Source of the DNA: Betaproteobacteria bacterium Ga0077527
Lineage (GTDB): Bacteria; Pseudomonadota; Gammaproteobacteria; Burkholderiales; SG8-41
Assembly: GCA_001464815.1 (NCBI GenBank)
Contig: LNDW01000016.1
Span: 18,986-82,985 of the forward strand
Direction of reading: 5' to 3'
DNA: 64,000 nucleotides
Shown here: positions 44,042 through 52,566 of the stretch, piece by piece
Position numbering within the stretch: the stretch's first letter is position 1
How the letters are laid out: every line of letters starts with the position of its first letter
Notes under the pieces: model-generated
The model's input: only the letters and a program-made list of their open reading frames with translations
Told to the model about the DNA's origin: nothing
Databases searched by the model: none
Translations under genes and position numbers: made by a program

Positions 44042-44812
44042 ATGAACGTTCGTTATGAAAAAGACGGAGCCGTCGCCATCCTGACGCTGGACCGCCCCGA
44101 CCGCCTCAATGCGATGTCGGATGCGATGTGGGATGCCCTGCTCCATCACATCAATAACATCGCCGCGGACGATGCAATCCGCGCGGTGGTGCTCAAAGGC
44201 GAAGGCCGCGCCTTCTGTTCCGGCGGCGACGTCGGCAACATGGCGAAGTCGGACATCGTCTCCGGCCGCGCGCGCTCGCAACGCCGCCACCGCGCCATCA
44301 TCGCGCTCTACCACCTCGACAAACCGGTGATCGCCGCAACACGCGGCGCGGTCTACGGCATCGGCAACGCGCTGGCGCTGGCCTGCGACCTGGTCGTGGC
44401 CTCAGACACCACCAGGTTTTCGATGGCCTTCAAGAAGGTCGGTGTGGTGCCCGACGGTGGCGCGGTGTTCTTTCTCGCGCAACGGCTCGGCATCGCGCAG
44501 GCCAAGGAACTGGTTTACACCGCGCGCCCGGTCGGCGCCGATGAGGCAAAAACCCTGGGGCTGGTCTCCCGTGTGGTGCCCGATGCCGAACTTGAAACCG
44601 CGGCACTGGCACTCGCCCGCGAATTTGCCGAATCGGCGACCTATGCGCTGGCGCTGGCAAAAAAAATGTTCCAGACCATGGCGGTGCCGACACTCGAACA
44701 GCTCTGCGAGATGGAAACCCTGGCTTCGGGCATCGTGCGCCTAACCCATGACCACAAGGAAGGTGTTGCGGCCTTCAAGGAAAAACGTCCGCCGAAGTTT
44801 CTCGGCAAATAG
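44042..44812 (+). CDS. Enoyl-CoA hydratase/isomerase (crotonase) paralogue 1
   Basis: The 256-residue protein is crotonase-fold. The oxyanion-hole segments are AFCSGGDVGNM and AAVYGIGNALALACD-like, with later VVPDGGAVFFLAQRLG. Asp replaces the second of the two usual active-site Glu residues in the PDGGA position, so it may be a hydratase with altered residues or an isomerase. It shares length and many motifs with the crotonase at 58044, its probable paralogue. It follows the hydratase/SDR pair, suggesting beta-oxidation. Confidence 0.87.
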   Translation: MNVRYEKDGAVAILTLDRPDRLNAMSDAMWDALLHHINNIAADDAIRAVVLKGEGRAFCSGGDVGNMAKSDIVSGRARSQRRHRAIIALYHLDKPVIAATRGAVYGIGNALALACDLVVASDTTRFSMAFKKVGVVPDGGAVFFLAQRLGIAQAKELVYTARPVGADEAKTLGLVSRVVPDAELETAALALAREFAESATYALALAKKMFQTMAVPTLEQLCEMETLASGIVRLTHDHKEGVAAFKEKRPPKFLGK

Positions 44813-44837
44813 GCCCGCCTGAAGCATCAAAATGCCC

Positions 44838-44868
44838 TCGCCCTCGACAAGCCCGGGGCGAACGGTCA
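44838..44868. repeat. CCTCGACAAGCCCGGGGCGAACGGT repeat
   Basis: A variant of the CTTCGACAAGCTCAG-type dispersed repeat, also seen at 13109 and 55880. It lies between the crotonase and MFS genes. Confidence 0.4.
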
Positions 44869-44875
44869 TTTTGAG

Positions 44876-44887
44876 TAACATCCGGCA
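44876..44887 (+). promoter_or_regulatory. Candidate leaderless promoter of the MFS gene
   Basis: TAACAT, six bases, then ATG at 44888, without a Shine-Dalgarno sequence. The TAACAT hexamer is the same as at the Sel1 gene. The -35 region is not recognisable. Confidence 0.45.
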
Positions 44888-46168
44888 ATGAGCAACATTT
44901 CCCCCGCCCCCCAAAACAGCAGCGACAACACCTGGCTGTTCTGGCTGTGCGCCAGCCGCACCAGCTTCGCGCTGGTCTTCACCGCCTACGCCGCGGCGAT
45001 CCCGCTGCTCAAACCGGACTGGGGCATGAGCGCCGGCGAGGCCGGCATGATCCAGTCGGCCTGGCATTTCGGCTACCTGTTCTCGCTGGTCGCCGTCGGC
45101 TTTCTCGCCGACCGCTACGGTGCGAAGCGCGTGTTCATTTTCTCCAGCATCGCCTCCAGCATCAGCGCGATGGTGTTCGCGGTATTCGCCGAGAGTTTTT
45201 TCACCGGACTGATCCTCTACGGCCTGACCGGGCTGTTTTCCGGCGGCTCATACACGCCGGGACTGACCCTGATCGCCGAACGTTTCCAGTCGGCGCGGCG
45301 CGGCCGTGCGATGGGCTTCTATCTCGCCGCTGCCTCCGGTGGTTATGCCCTGGCATTGGTACTGACCGGCGCGCTGACACCGCTGATCGGCTGGCGTGGC
45401 GCCTTCATCGTCAACGCCGCCGGCCCGGTGCTCGGCACCCTGCTCGCGCTGTATGCGTTGCGCCTGACGCCGAACATCGTGCATCCGCGCAGTGCCGAAC
45501 AGGCCACCGAAAAACCGGTGGCCATGATCCTCGCCAACAAACCCGCGATGCTGGTGACCTGGGCCTATACCTTCCATTCCTGGGAAATGCTCGGCATGAA
45601 GGCGTGGATGCCGGCTTTCCTGTCGGCCGCCGCAGCCTATTCCACCGGCAGCAGCGCCACCGCATCCGCCAGTCTGGGTGCCGGCCTTGCCGCCATCGCC
45701 TATATCGGCAGCATGGGCGGCAGCATCGCCGGCGGCTGGCTTTCGGACCGCATGGGCCGCACCTGGACCATGCTGGTGCTGGCGAGCATCAGCGCCCTGT
45801 GTTCGCTGACCCTGGGCTGGCTGATCGGCCTGCCGCTGTGGCTGCTGGTGGTGATCTGCGCCTTCTACAGTTTCACCGCGGTTGGTGATTCTTCGGTGTT
45901 CTCCACCGCGGTCACCGAACTGGTACCGCCGCGCCACATCGGTGCCGCCTATTCAGTGCGTTCGGTGCTCGGCTTCGGCGCCGGCGCGATCGCCCCCTGG
46001 GTGTTCGGCCTGGTGCTCGATGCCGCCGGCGCGATGCAGGCCACGCCGGTGGTGAGCTGGGGACTCGCATGGTGTTCGCTGGGGGTGATTGCGCTATTCA
46101 GCCCGATCACCACCTGGCGGCTGCGGCAAATGCCGGAGAGCAGACAAATGGCCAATGGGAAACGATAA
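44888..46168 (+). CDS. MFS transporter
   Basis: The 426-residue protein has 12 predicted helices. The MFS signature after TM2 is VGFLADRYGAKRVF, with a second related motif GGWLSDRMGRTW after TM8. Helix-rich stretches such as GLFSGGSYTPGLTLIAERF and GAYSVRSVLGFGAGAIAPW-like parts are typical of anion/proton symporters. The substrate is unknown; placement between beta-oxidation and enolase-superfamily genes suggests an organic acid. The mRNA may be leaderless. The next gene follows 43 bp later. Confidence 0.9.
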   Translation: MSNISPAPQNSSDNTWLFWLCASRTSFALVFTAYAAAIPLLKPDWGMSAGEAGMIQSAWHFGYLFSLVAVGFLADRYGAKRVFIFSSIASSISAMVFAVFAESFFTGLILYGLTGLFSGGSYTPGLTLIAERFQSARRGRAMGFYLAAASGGYALALVLTGALTPLIGWRGAFIVNAAGPVLGTLLALYALRLTPNIVHPRSAEQATEKPVAMILANKPAMLVTWAYTFHSWEMLGMKAWMPAFLSAAAAYSTGSSATASASLGAGLAAIAYIGSMGGSIAGGWLSDRMGRTWTMLVLASISALCSLTLGWLIGLPLWLLVVICAFYSFTAVGDSSVFSTAVTELVPPRHIGAAYSVRSVLGFGAGAIAPWVFGLVLDAAGAMQATPVVSWGLAWCSLGVIALFSPITTWRLRQMPESRQMANGKR

Positions 46169-46211
46169 ACTGCGCCACTTGCCCCCCCTCTAAATCAATC
46201 AGAACAAGACC

Positions 46212-47348
46212 ATGAAAATCACCAAACTCGAAGTACACATCCTGCGCGCCCCGGACGAAGACAAACGCCCGTTCTGGGTCAGCACCTTCATTGTGCCCAA
46301 GGCCAACGAGATCCTGGTGCGCCTGCACACCGACGAGGGCATCGAAGGCATCGGCATTGCCACCAGCTACACACCGATCGAGGCTGCGATCAAGGCCTTC
46401 CGCAGCGGCATCGCCGACCAGATCATCGGCGAAGATCCGCTGGCGCCGGAAAAACTGCATGACAGGGTGTTCTGGCTGACCGCGCAGAAAATCGCCTCGG
46501 AAAAAGGCTGGACCCGCGAAGCCATTGTGCGCATCGCCGCGGCAGTGGACATCGCCTGCTGGGACATCATCGGCAAAGCCGCCAAGCTGCCGCTCTACCG
46601 CCTGTTCGGCGGCTTCCGCAATGTCATCCCCTGCTACGTCACCTGCGCCTATTACCGTGACGGCAAGGATCTGGCAGAGATCAAGGATGAAATGCAGATG
46701 CTCAAGGCCCAGGGCCATCAGGGCTTCAAGGCCAAGGTCGGCGGGGTGCCGCTGAAGGAAGACATGAAGCGCCTCGAACTGATCCGCGACATCATCGGTC
46801 CCGACAAGGACCTGATGGTCGACGTCAACCGCGCCTGGGACCTGCCCACCGCGCTCACCGCGGCGCGCGAAATGCTGCCGTTGAATCCGCGCTGGCTGGA
46901 AGAACCGGTGCGCTGGGCCGATGACCACCGCGAACTGATCAAGCTGGCGCAACAGACCAACATCCCGCTGTCCGCCGGCGAAAGCGAACTCACCGCCTAC
47001 GGCTGCCGCGACCTCGTTGAAGACGGCGCGATCCAGATCCTGCAGTTCGACTGCACGATGATGGGCGGCTTCACCACCGGCCGCAAACTCGCGGCACTCT
47101 GCGAACTGAACCAGGTGCAGGTCGCCCCGCACCACGACTGCTTCATCCACGCCCACATCGTTGCCGGCAGCCCGGCGGGCTGCATCGTCGAATCCTTCAC
47201 CGACCCTGAGCGCGACCCGTTGCAGGCCGAACTGTTCGAAGACCCGCCGAAGATCGCCAACGGCATGCTGCACTTGAAGGAACAGCCGGGGCTGGGCCTG
47301 ACGTTGTCGGATGCAGCGTTGAAGAAGTTTGGCGAGAAAATTCTTTAA
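46212..47348 (+). CDS. Mandelate racemase/muconate-lactonizing family enzyme
   Basis: The 378-residue enolase-superfamily protein has the capping domain at its N-terminus and a TIM barrel. Candidates for catalysis are the Lys in GFKAKVGG, metal ligands Asp in MVDVNRAWD, Glu in WLEEPVRWAD and Glu in LSAGESELT, and the His-containing QFDCTMMGGFT and HHDCFIHAHI. Members abstract a proton next to a carboxylate, as in mandelate racemase, cycloisomerases and sugar-acid dehydratases. The substrate is not defined. It ends before a strong terminator. Confidence 0.88.
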   Translation: MKITKLEVHILRAPDEDKRPFWVSTFIVPKANEILVRLHTDEGIEGIGIATSYTPIEAAIKAFRSGIADQIIGEDPLAPEKLHDRVFWLTAQKIASEKGWTREAIVRIAAAVDIACWDIIGKAAKLPLYRLFGGFRNVIPCYVTCAYYRDGKDLAEIKDEMQMLKAQGHQGFKAKVGGVPLKEDMKRLELIRDIIGPDKDLMVDVNRAWDLPTALTAAREMLPLNPRWLEEPVRWADDHRELIKLAQQTNIPLSAGESELTAYGCRDLVEDGAIQILQFDCTMMGGFTTGRKLAALCELNQVQVAPHHDCFIHAHIVAGSPAGCIVESFTDPERDPLQAELFEDPPKIANGMLHLKEQPGLGLTLSDAALKKFGEKIL

Positions 47349-47376
47349 AGCTGCTTCACCCGCAGATCACAGGCGC

Positions 47377-47407
47377 AAAAAAGCCCCGGCAGAAACCGGG
47401 GCTTTTT
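47377..47407. terminator. Bidirectional rho-independent terminator
   Basis: AAAAAAGCCCCGG, CAGAAA, CCGGGGCTTTTT forms a 7-bp GC stem with an A-tract on one side and a T-tract on the other. It serves the convergent enolase-superfamily and BON-domain genes. Confidence 0.9.
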
Positions 47408-47422
47408 CCTGCATGGATGATA

Positions 47423-47734
47423 TTACTTCAGGCGCATGTCGTTATTGACGGTCTTGACGCCCTGCACATCACGCGAAAGCTCGCTGGCCTTGGCGATGTT
47501 GGCCTGAGAGCCGACGAATCCGCTGAGCTGAACCACACCTTTGTAGGTTTCGACGCCGATCTCCGCCGACTTCAGCGTGGGCTCATTAAAAATGGCCGTC
47601 TTGACCTTGGTGGTGATGACGGAGTCGTCGATGTATTCACCGGTGCTTGCGGTTTTTTCAGTGGATGCGCAACCTGCAGCTGTAGCCAGCAGCAGGGAAG
47701 CGGCTATTGCGATAACCAATTTAAGCTGTTTCAT
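47423..47734 (-). CDS. BON-domain lipoprotein (OsmY-like)
   Basis: The 103-residue protein has a lipoprotein signal with the lipobox AAGCAS and one BON domain: SVITTKVKTAIFNEPTLKSA and YKGVVQLSGFVGSQANIAKA. BON domains bind phospholipid; OsmY-like proteins are induced by osmotic or membrane stress. It is followed on the same strand by two glycine-zipper proteins, forming a small envelope-stress group. The end faces a bidirectional terminator. Confidence 0.9.
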   Translation of the reverse strand: MKQLKLVIAIAASLLLATAAGCASTEKTASTGEYIDDSVITTKVKTAIFNEPTLKSAEIGVETYKGVVQLSGFVGSQANIAKASELSRDVQGVKTVNNDMRLK

Positions 47735-47842
47735 GATGTGTGTTCCGATTCAAGGTGAAATTCCGGAACCCGGCCACGTTCACTGCGCCGGGTTGACAAG
47801 GCCGCTAAGCCGGCCCGCCTTTTGAGAGTTACTGTTTGAGAC

Positions 47843-48052
47843 TTACTTCTTCTCGATCTGATTGCCGATAAAACCGCCGACCGCAGCACCGCCCACAGTG
47901 CCGACTGCACTGCCGCCCGTCAGTACCGCGCCGGCAACCGCGCCGACGCCGGCACCCACGGCCGTGTTCTGGTCTTTGGCTGACATCCCCGCACAACCGC
48001 CGAGGCCCAACAACACTGCCGTGATCAGTGCAATTTTCTGGATATTTTTCAT
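47843..48052 (-). CDS. Small glycine-zipper lipoprotein
   Basis: The 69-residue protein has a lipobox LGGCAG at about residue 18 and a glycine-zipper hairpin (AVGAGVGAVAGAVLTGG and GTVGGAAVGGFIGNQIEKK). It resembles OsmB or the Gly-zipper 2TM lipoproteins of the outer membrane. AAAGG precedes the ATG. It is encoded between the BON and the larger glycine-zipper gene. Its function is presumably cell-envelope stress. Confidence 0.85.
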   Translation of the reverse strand: MKNIQKIALITAVLLGLGGCAGMSAKDQNTAVGAGVGAVAGAVLTGGSAVGTVGGAAVGGFIGNQIEKK

Positions 48053-48144
48053 GGTGTTACCTTTTCATCAAGAATGATTATTCTGAAATTCGTTCCGGCC
48101 CAACCGCCTCAGATGCGGCGGCGCATTGCGCTTTACAAAACCAC

Positions 48145-48696
48145 TCAGGCATTCGACTGCAACGTGCCATTGACCACCTTCACCCGGTCTCCCGAGCGCC
48201 AATTTCCTTCACTGGAGGCAAACACGCGGGATGAACCGTCCGTGAAGCGCACCGTGGTTTCATAAGCGGTCGTTGATTTCACGTGTTTTTCGATCTGGTT
48301 CCCGGCAACAGCGCCACCCACCGCACCCACCACCGTCATCGCATCCTTGCCGCGCCCGCCGCCGACCTGATGGCCCAGCAAACCGCCGACGACTGCACCG
48401 CCGACCGCGCCCAGCCCGGTGCCTTCGCCACGCTGCTCGATCTGGCGCACCGACTCGACCACGCCGCATTCAGGACACTTGTTTTTGGCGGCAGCGTTCT
48501 GCGCGATACGTGGCGGCGTCGATGTGCCGGTCTTGCTGGCTGAAAGCTTGTCTGCAGTGCCCACCTCCTGGGAGTTGCCCATCGAGGTCGGGATCCACCC
48601 CATCACGGCGGCGATACCCACAGTACTGAACACGATCACTGCGATGCCCGTGGCCATCGCCAGCGGGTGCATTGATTTTCTGGTTTGCATTTCCAT
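48145..48696 (-). CDS. Glycine-zipper 2TM domain protein
   Basis: The 183-residue protein has an N-terminal membrane anchor (MATGIAVIVFSTVGIAAVMGW), a linker with CPECGV, the glycine-zipper GTGLGAVGGAVVGGLLGHQVG and a second AMTVVGAVGGAVAGNQIEKH, and a C-terminal domain RFTDGSSRVFASSEGNWRSG-like that resembles the SlyB/Rcp family. AAAGGAAATC precedes the ATG at 48696; a longer start is not supported. It is likely an envelope-stress protein. Function is unknown. Confidence 0.82.
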   Translation of the reverse strand: MEMQTRKSMHPLAMATGIAVIVFSTVGIAAVMGWIPTSMGNSQEVGTADKLSASKTGTSTPPRIAQNAAAKNKCPECGVVESVRQIEQRGEGTGLGAVGGAVVGGLLGHQVGGGRGKDAMTVVGAVGGAVAGNQIEKHVKSTTAYETTVRFTDGSSRVFASSEGNWRSGDRVKVVNGTLQSNA

Positions 48697-49047
48697 GTTG
48701 ATTTCCTTTTGTGCTGCGTTGAATGGGACACGGAGCAGCGGAAAATCCGCCATACCGGTGTTGTCTCTGGGCCACACGGGCACAGTTGCGCTCTCGATTC
48801 CTGCCGGCTGGCAGGACTGACCGGCGACGAGGCGCGAACGATTAAGGGTCGGGGTTTGCTGACGGGCGCCGCCCTGCGGCGCGTTTCATTCATCCCCCGG
48901 GGGCCCGGGGTTGTGTTGAATGATGATACTGACTGGTCACTACCATTAACTTGTGCTACGATACTGACCGGTAACTCACATGTCAACTCTTTATTTATCC
49001 ACAGCGCCGATTACCGGGCGTTGAAGCACCCCCACCTGGAGCACCTC
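48697..49047. other. 351-bp divergent regulatory region
   Basis: No gene is visible. It contains a CCCCGGG/CCCGGGG inverted repeat near 48895-48910, two TetR-type operator candidates (48925 and 48960) and a single consensus DnaA box TTATCCACA at 48995-49003. It lies between the divergent glycine-zipper and GlsB-like genes. Confidence 0.6.
48925..48975. promoter_or_regulatory. Tandem TetR-type operator candidates
   Basis: GATACTGACTGGTCAC (48925-48940) and GATACTGACCGGTAAC (48960-48975) are 35 bp apart centre to centre. The first has the palindromic centre TGACTGGTCA. They lie upstream of the GlsB-like gene and the TetR gene, consistent with autoregulation. Confidence 0.6.
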
Positions 49048-49293
49048 ATGGAATTCATCTGGTTCATATTGATCGGTCTGATTGCCGGCTGGCTGGCCGG
49101 AATACTCATGAAAGGCGGCGGCTTTGGCCTCATCGGCGACATCGTCATTGGCATCATCGGCGCCCTGATCGGCGGCCATCTCTTCGGCGTGATGGGTATT
49201 TCCGCCGGCGGCGGGCTGCTCGGCAGCATCATCGTGGCGACCATCGGCGCGGTGATTTTCATTTTCCTGCTGCGCCTGATCAAACGCGCCTGA
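49048..49293 (+). CDS. GlsB/YeaQ/YmgE-family stress membrane protein
   Basis: The 81-residue protein consists of three glycine-rich helices: WFILIGLIAGWLAGILMKGG, IGDIVIGIIGALIGGHLFG and GLLGSIIVATIGAVIFIFLL. It matches the transglycosylase-associated/YeaQ family of inner-membrane general-stress proteins. TGGAG precedes the ATG. A TetR gene follows 24 bp after its stop, so they are likely cotranscribed, and tandem operators lie upstream. Confidence 0.9.
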   Translation: MEFIWFILIGLIAGWLAGILMKGGGFGLIGDIVIGIIGALIGGHLFGVMGISAGGGLLGSIIVATIGAVIFIFLLRLIKRA

Positions 49294-49317
49294 CCACATC
49301 CCCATTACGGAATCGCC

Positions 49318-49941
49318 GTGAACAAAAAATCAGAATCCAGAAAGCGCTCAGCCGTACAAGTGCTCCCGGCCAAACCGCCAAGCGCGCGCGACCGGGTATT
49401 CAAGACCGCCGCAGATCTGTTCTACCGCAAGGGTATTCGCGCCGTCGGCGTCGAAACCATCGCTGCAGAGGCCAACACCACCAAGATGAGCCTCTATCGC
49501 AGCTTTCCGTCGAAGGACGAACTGGTGGCCGAATGGCTGCGCGACCACGATACTCATTTCTGGCAGACCTGGGATGCGATGGCGCAGAAGTTTCCCGACG
49601 ACCCGCTGCAACAAATCCGCGCCGCCTTTGCGCTGCTGACCAAACACATCGCCGACCCGAACGCACGCGGCTGCCCCATCGCCAACGCAGCAGTGGAACT
49701 CACCGAAAAAGATCACCCGGCACGCAAGGTCATCGAGACGCACAAGGCCAACCTGCGCAACCGGCTGTCGGCGCTGTGCCTGCGAATGAATGCCAAAGAA
49801 CCCGAACTGCTGGCTGACGAGCTGTTTCTGCTGATGGAAGGCGCGCAGGTCAGCATCCAGACCCTGGGGGTGCGTGGGCCCGCCCGAAATGTGGCACGCG
49901 CCGCCGACAACCTGATCGCAGCACACCTGCAACCGGCCTGA
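49318..49941 (+). CDS. TetR-family transcriptional regulator
   Basis: The 207-residue protein has a TetR helix-turn-helix (residues about 25-70: FKTAADLFYRKGIRAVGVETIA and TTKMSLYRSFPSKDELVAEW) and a ligand domain with ALLTKHIADPNARGCPIANA and a terminal helix. GTG at 49318 is used as start; a clear ribosome site is not evident. It likely represses the glsB-tetR operon through the GATACTGAC repeats upstream. The inducer is unknown. Confidence 0.9.
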   Translation: MNKKSESRKRSAVQVLPAKPPSARDRVFKTAADLFYRKGIRAVGVETIAAEANTTKMSLYRSFPSKDELVAEWLRDHDTHFWQTWDAMAQKFPDDPLQQIRAAFALLTKHIADPNARGCPIANAAVELTEKDHPARKVIETHKANLRNRLSALCLRMNAKEPELLADELFLLMEGAQVSIQTLGVRGPARNVARAADNLIAAHLQPA

Positions 49942-49999
49942 TCAAAAGCCGGCCAACCGCCTGGCGGCCCATCAGCCGCCGGGGCACAAGGAGATGTTC

Positions 50000-50194
50000 A
50001 TGAAAAAATTCATCAAACCCATCGCTACAGCACTGGCCATAGGCCTGCTATCCGGCCTCGCAGCCTGCCAAAAAGAACAAGGACCGGCGGAACGCGCCGG
50101 TCAGGCTGTTGATAATGCGGTGAAAAAAGCTGGTGAAAAGATCGAAAAAGCTGGAGAAAAAATTCAGGAAGCCGCGGAAGAAGCCAAAAAATAA
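50000..50194 (+). CDS. Small coiled-coil lipoprotein
   Basis: The 64-residue protein has a lipobox LAACQK at about residue 21 and a mature part with repeated KAGEKIEKAGEKIQEAAEEAKK units, which should be an amphipathic helix. AAGGAG is seven bases before the ATG at 50000; the adjacent ATG at 49994 is too close. It resembles entericidin-like or stress-related small lipoproteins. Its function is not known. Confidence 0.75.
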   Translation: MKKFIKPIATALAIGLLSGLAACQKEQGPAERAGQAVDNAVKKAGEKIEKAGEKIQEAAEEAKK

Positions 50195-50285
50195 GCACGA
50201 CCGGCAGACCGGGAAGGGATTCGACTTTTCACCAACTCTCAGGCACTCCAGCCCGGCTTACGAAAAACTCCATGAGCAGCAACCC

Positions 50286-50939
50286 TCACCCCAGCGGCGA
50301 CACCCGCCCCACCATCTTCTCCAGCATCATCAGCTCCGCATTCGTGTGATTGACCACCGGCGCGGCCACGATGGAACGGCCGCTGTCCACCTTGCCGTAG
50401 ATGAAATTGGCCTTGTGGCTGTCGGCCTTCACCCGCAGCTTTGACCGGTAGGTCACGCACTCGAGATCGACTTCCCCATAGCAGGTGCAGAAGTAGCTCA
50501 TGATCGAGCTCGCTTCAACATAAATCCCGGTGCCGCGGATGCCGGCGGTCACCGTGGCGGTGCGCACGGTACGGGTGCCGCCGCGGCCGAACACCCCGAG
50601 CAGGCCACCGGTCAGCACACGCAGACCGGCGACAAACTGGTTGCCCTCAATCTGCAGCGAAGTCAGCGGCTTGATCATGAAGGCGTCCTGGCCGATGGCG
50701 AACGACTGGCTGGTATCGGGGCCGGTCAGTACCCGGTCACCGGGTTTGATCACGGTGCCAGGCGGCGCACGGAACCCGTTCACATACAGTTCCCCGACCA
50801 CTTCGCCCAATTGGGCCCCGCGAACCGTAGCCGGAAAACCGAGCGATACCGCCACGGCACCGCCGGCAGCCCCCAGAAAAGAACGCCGGCCCGGATCCGG
50901 CTGAGGGTTCGTCCTGCAATGGTTCGCACATGTTTTCAT
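50286..50939 (-). CDS. FecR-domain secreted protein with Tat-like signal
   Basis: The 217-residue protein has an N-terminal RRSFLGAAGGAVAVSLGF that fits a twin-arginine signal, followed by a FecR-like beta domain (GEVVGELYVNGFRAPPGTVI, DRVLTGPDTSQSFAIG, GGLLGVFGRGGTRTV, AGIRGTGIYVE). A CTCYGEVDLEC cluster may form disulfides. FecR domains bind signals or partner proteins in the envelope. ATG at 50939 has AGGAG upstream; a longer start at 50942 is nearly the same. No sigma factor is adjacent. It is convergent with the coiled-coil lipoprotein gene. Confidence 0.82.
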   Translation of the reverse strand: MKTCANHCRTNPQPDPGRRSFLGAAGGAVAVSLGFPATVRGAQLGEVVGELYVNGFRAPPGTVIKPGDRVLTGPDTSQSFAIGQDAFMIKPLTSLQIEGNQFVAGLRVLTGGLLGVFGRGGTRTVRTATVTAGIRGTGIYVEASSIMSYFCTCYGEVDLECVTYRSKLRVKADSHKANFIYGKVDSGRSIVAAPVVNHTNAELMMLEKMVGRVSPLG

Positions 50940-51123
50940 CACTCGCTCCTGTGAATTGGCCTGTTAGGTTAGTCGTTTCGGCGGCACCATCCTTACAGGC
51001 CAGCCCGATATCGTTCGCAGGGCGGACAAGTCCAAGTGGCTCCACCAGATGGAAGCATATGCTGCCAGCCTGATGCGGCGGGTTACAATCTTTTCCCCTA
51101 TAAAAGCCCCGCAAAATCCGAAC

Positions 51124-51909
51124 ATGGCCCTGTCCGAACACTTCATCGTGACCCGCGGCGAAGTCCGCATTGCAGTACATGCCGAAGGCCGTGGTCCGCG
51201 CGTGGTGATGATGCCCTCACTCGGCCGTGGCGCTGCCGATTTTTTTGACATCGCGAAACGCCTCGCCGCCGCCGGCCTGCGCGCCGTCTGCCCCGAACCG
51301 CGCGGCCTCGGCGGCAGCACGGGCCCGCTTACCGGCATCACGCTGCATGATTTTGCCGACGATATCGCCGCGGTGATCCGTCACGACGGCGGCGAACCGA
51401 CCGTGGTCGCCGGCCACGCCTTCGGCAACTTCGTCGCGCGCACCATGGGCGCCGACCATCCGCAACTGACCCGCGCCGTGGTGCTGCTCGCTGCGACCCA
51501 CACCTGGCCGCTGGCGCCGGAATTGCGCGACTCGATCAACAAATGCCATCAGATGGATCTGCCGGAAGCCGAAAGGCTGAAACATCTGCGCCATGTGTTT
51601 TTTGCCGCCGGCAACGATGCCAGCGTCTGGCTCGAAGGCTGGGACGAAGAGGTGATGCACGCCGAGCGTGACGCCACCGAGGCCACGCCGAAACCGGAAT
51701 GGTGGACCGCAGGCAAGGCACCGGTATTGGACGTGTTATCGCTGCAGGACCCGCTGTCGCCACCCGACAGCATTTACACCTATCGCGACCAGTGGGGCGC
51801 CGACCGCGTCACCATCGCCCGCATCGACAATGCCGCACACGCGCTGCTGCCGGAGCAGCCGGCCGCCGTGGCGCAGGCGATCATCGACTACGTGAAAAAA
51901 CTGCCGTGA
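51124..51909 (+). CDS. Alpha/beta hydrolase-fold protein with Ala in the nucleophile elbow
   Basis: The 261-residue protein has the fold VVMMPSLGRGAADFF, RAVCPEPRGLGGS and ARIDNAAHALLPEQP (catalytic-type His). At the nucleophile elbow the sequence is AGHAFGNFVART, where the expected GxSxG Ser is Ala99. It may thus not be an esterase, or the position is replaced by another residue. The ATG at 51124 is preferred over 51049. A TACAAT box lies at 51084. The GST gene overlaps its stop by 4 bp, so both are coupled. Confidence 0.8.
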   Translation: MALSEHFIVTRGEVRIAVHAEGRGPRVVMMPSLGRGAADFFDIAKRLAAAGLRAVCPEPRGLGGSTGPLTGITLHDFADDIAAVIRHDGGEPTVVAGHAFGNFVARTMGADHPQLTRAVVLLAATHTWPLAPELRDSINKCHQMDLPEAERLKHLRHVFFAAGNDASVWLEGWDEEVMHAERDATEATPKPEWWTAGKAPVLDVLSLQDPLSPPDSIYTYRDQWGADRVTIARIDNAAHALLPEQPAAVAQAIIDYVKKLP

Positions 51910-52520
51910 AGCTGTACTGGTCTTCACGCTCGCCCTTCGTGCGCAAGGTCATGGTCTTCGCGCATGAATGCGGCCTGGCCCCGCAGTTGCAGCTTGAGCG
52001 CACGCTGGTGGCGATGAACAACCCCAACCGCGGGCTGCTGAAAACCAACCCCACCGGCAAGATCCCGACGCTGGAACTCGACGACGGGAGTGTGCTCTAC
52101 GACTCGACGGTGATCTGCGAATACCTCGACAGCGTTCAGCAGGGACCACGACTTTTTCCTGCCGCGGGCCAGGCGCGCTGGACCGCGCTGCGCCGTCATG
52201 CGCTGGGCAACAACCTCACCGACAACCTGATGCTGTGGCGCAATGAACTGCTGCGCCCTGCAGCGCAACAGTCGCCGGAAACACTGGCCGCCTTTGACCT
52301 GAAGGTGCGTAATGCCCTGGATGCGCTCGAATCCCAGGCCGAAGCACTGGCGCGGGATCCGCTGTCCATCGGCCATATCGCCATCGCGGTGGCGCTGAGC
52401 TACATTGATTTCCGTTTTGCCGCGCTGGGCTGGCGCGAAGGCCATGACCACCTCGCGCGCTGGTATCAGGCTTATGCTGAACGGCCGGCGATGCGCGAAA
52501 CCGCCTTTGTCGATCAATAA
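51906..52520 (+). CDS. Glutathione S-transferase family protein
   Basis: The 204-residue protein starts with GTG at 51906, overlapping the hydrolase stop (GTGA). The thioredoxin-like N-domain has MKLYWSSRSPFVRKVMVFAH, NPTGKIPTLELDDG and VLYDSTVICEYL, with Ser in SSRSP likely interacting with GSH. The helical C-domain follows. It could detoxify or isomerise electrophilic intermediates; its substrate is unknown. Translational coupling to the hydrolase suggests a joint pathway. The Bug gene starts 46 bp downstream. Confidence 0.92.
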   Translation: MKLYWSSRSPFVRKVMVFAHECGLAPQLQLERTLVAMNNPNRGLLKTNPTGKIPTLELDDGSVLYDSTVICEYLDSVQQGPRLFPAAGQARWTALRRHALGNNLTDNLMLWRNELLRPAAQQSPETLAAFDLKVRNALDALESQAEALARDPLSIGHIAIAVALSYIDFRFAALGWREGHDHLARWYQAYAERPAMRETAFVDQ

Positions 52521-52566
52521 ACAATACGCAGCACAGAACCAGAACAAAAAATACCGAGGAGACCCG

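Noticed and set aside
48995..49003. Perfect DnaA box TTATCCACA
   Set aside because: It is single; no cluster of boxes, AT-rich unwinding element or dnaA/dnaN genes is present, so an origin is not supported.
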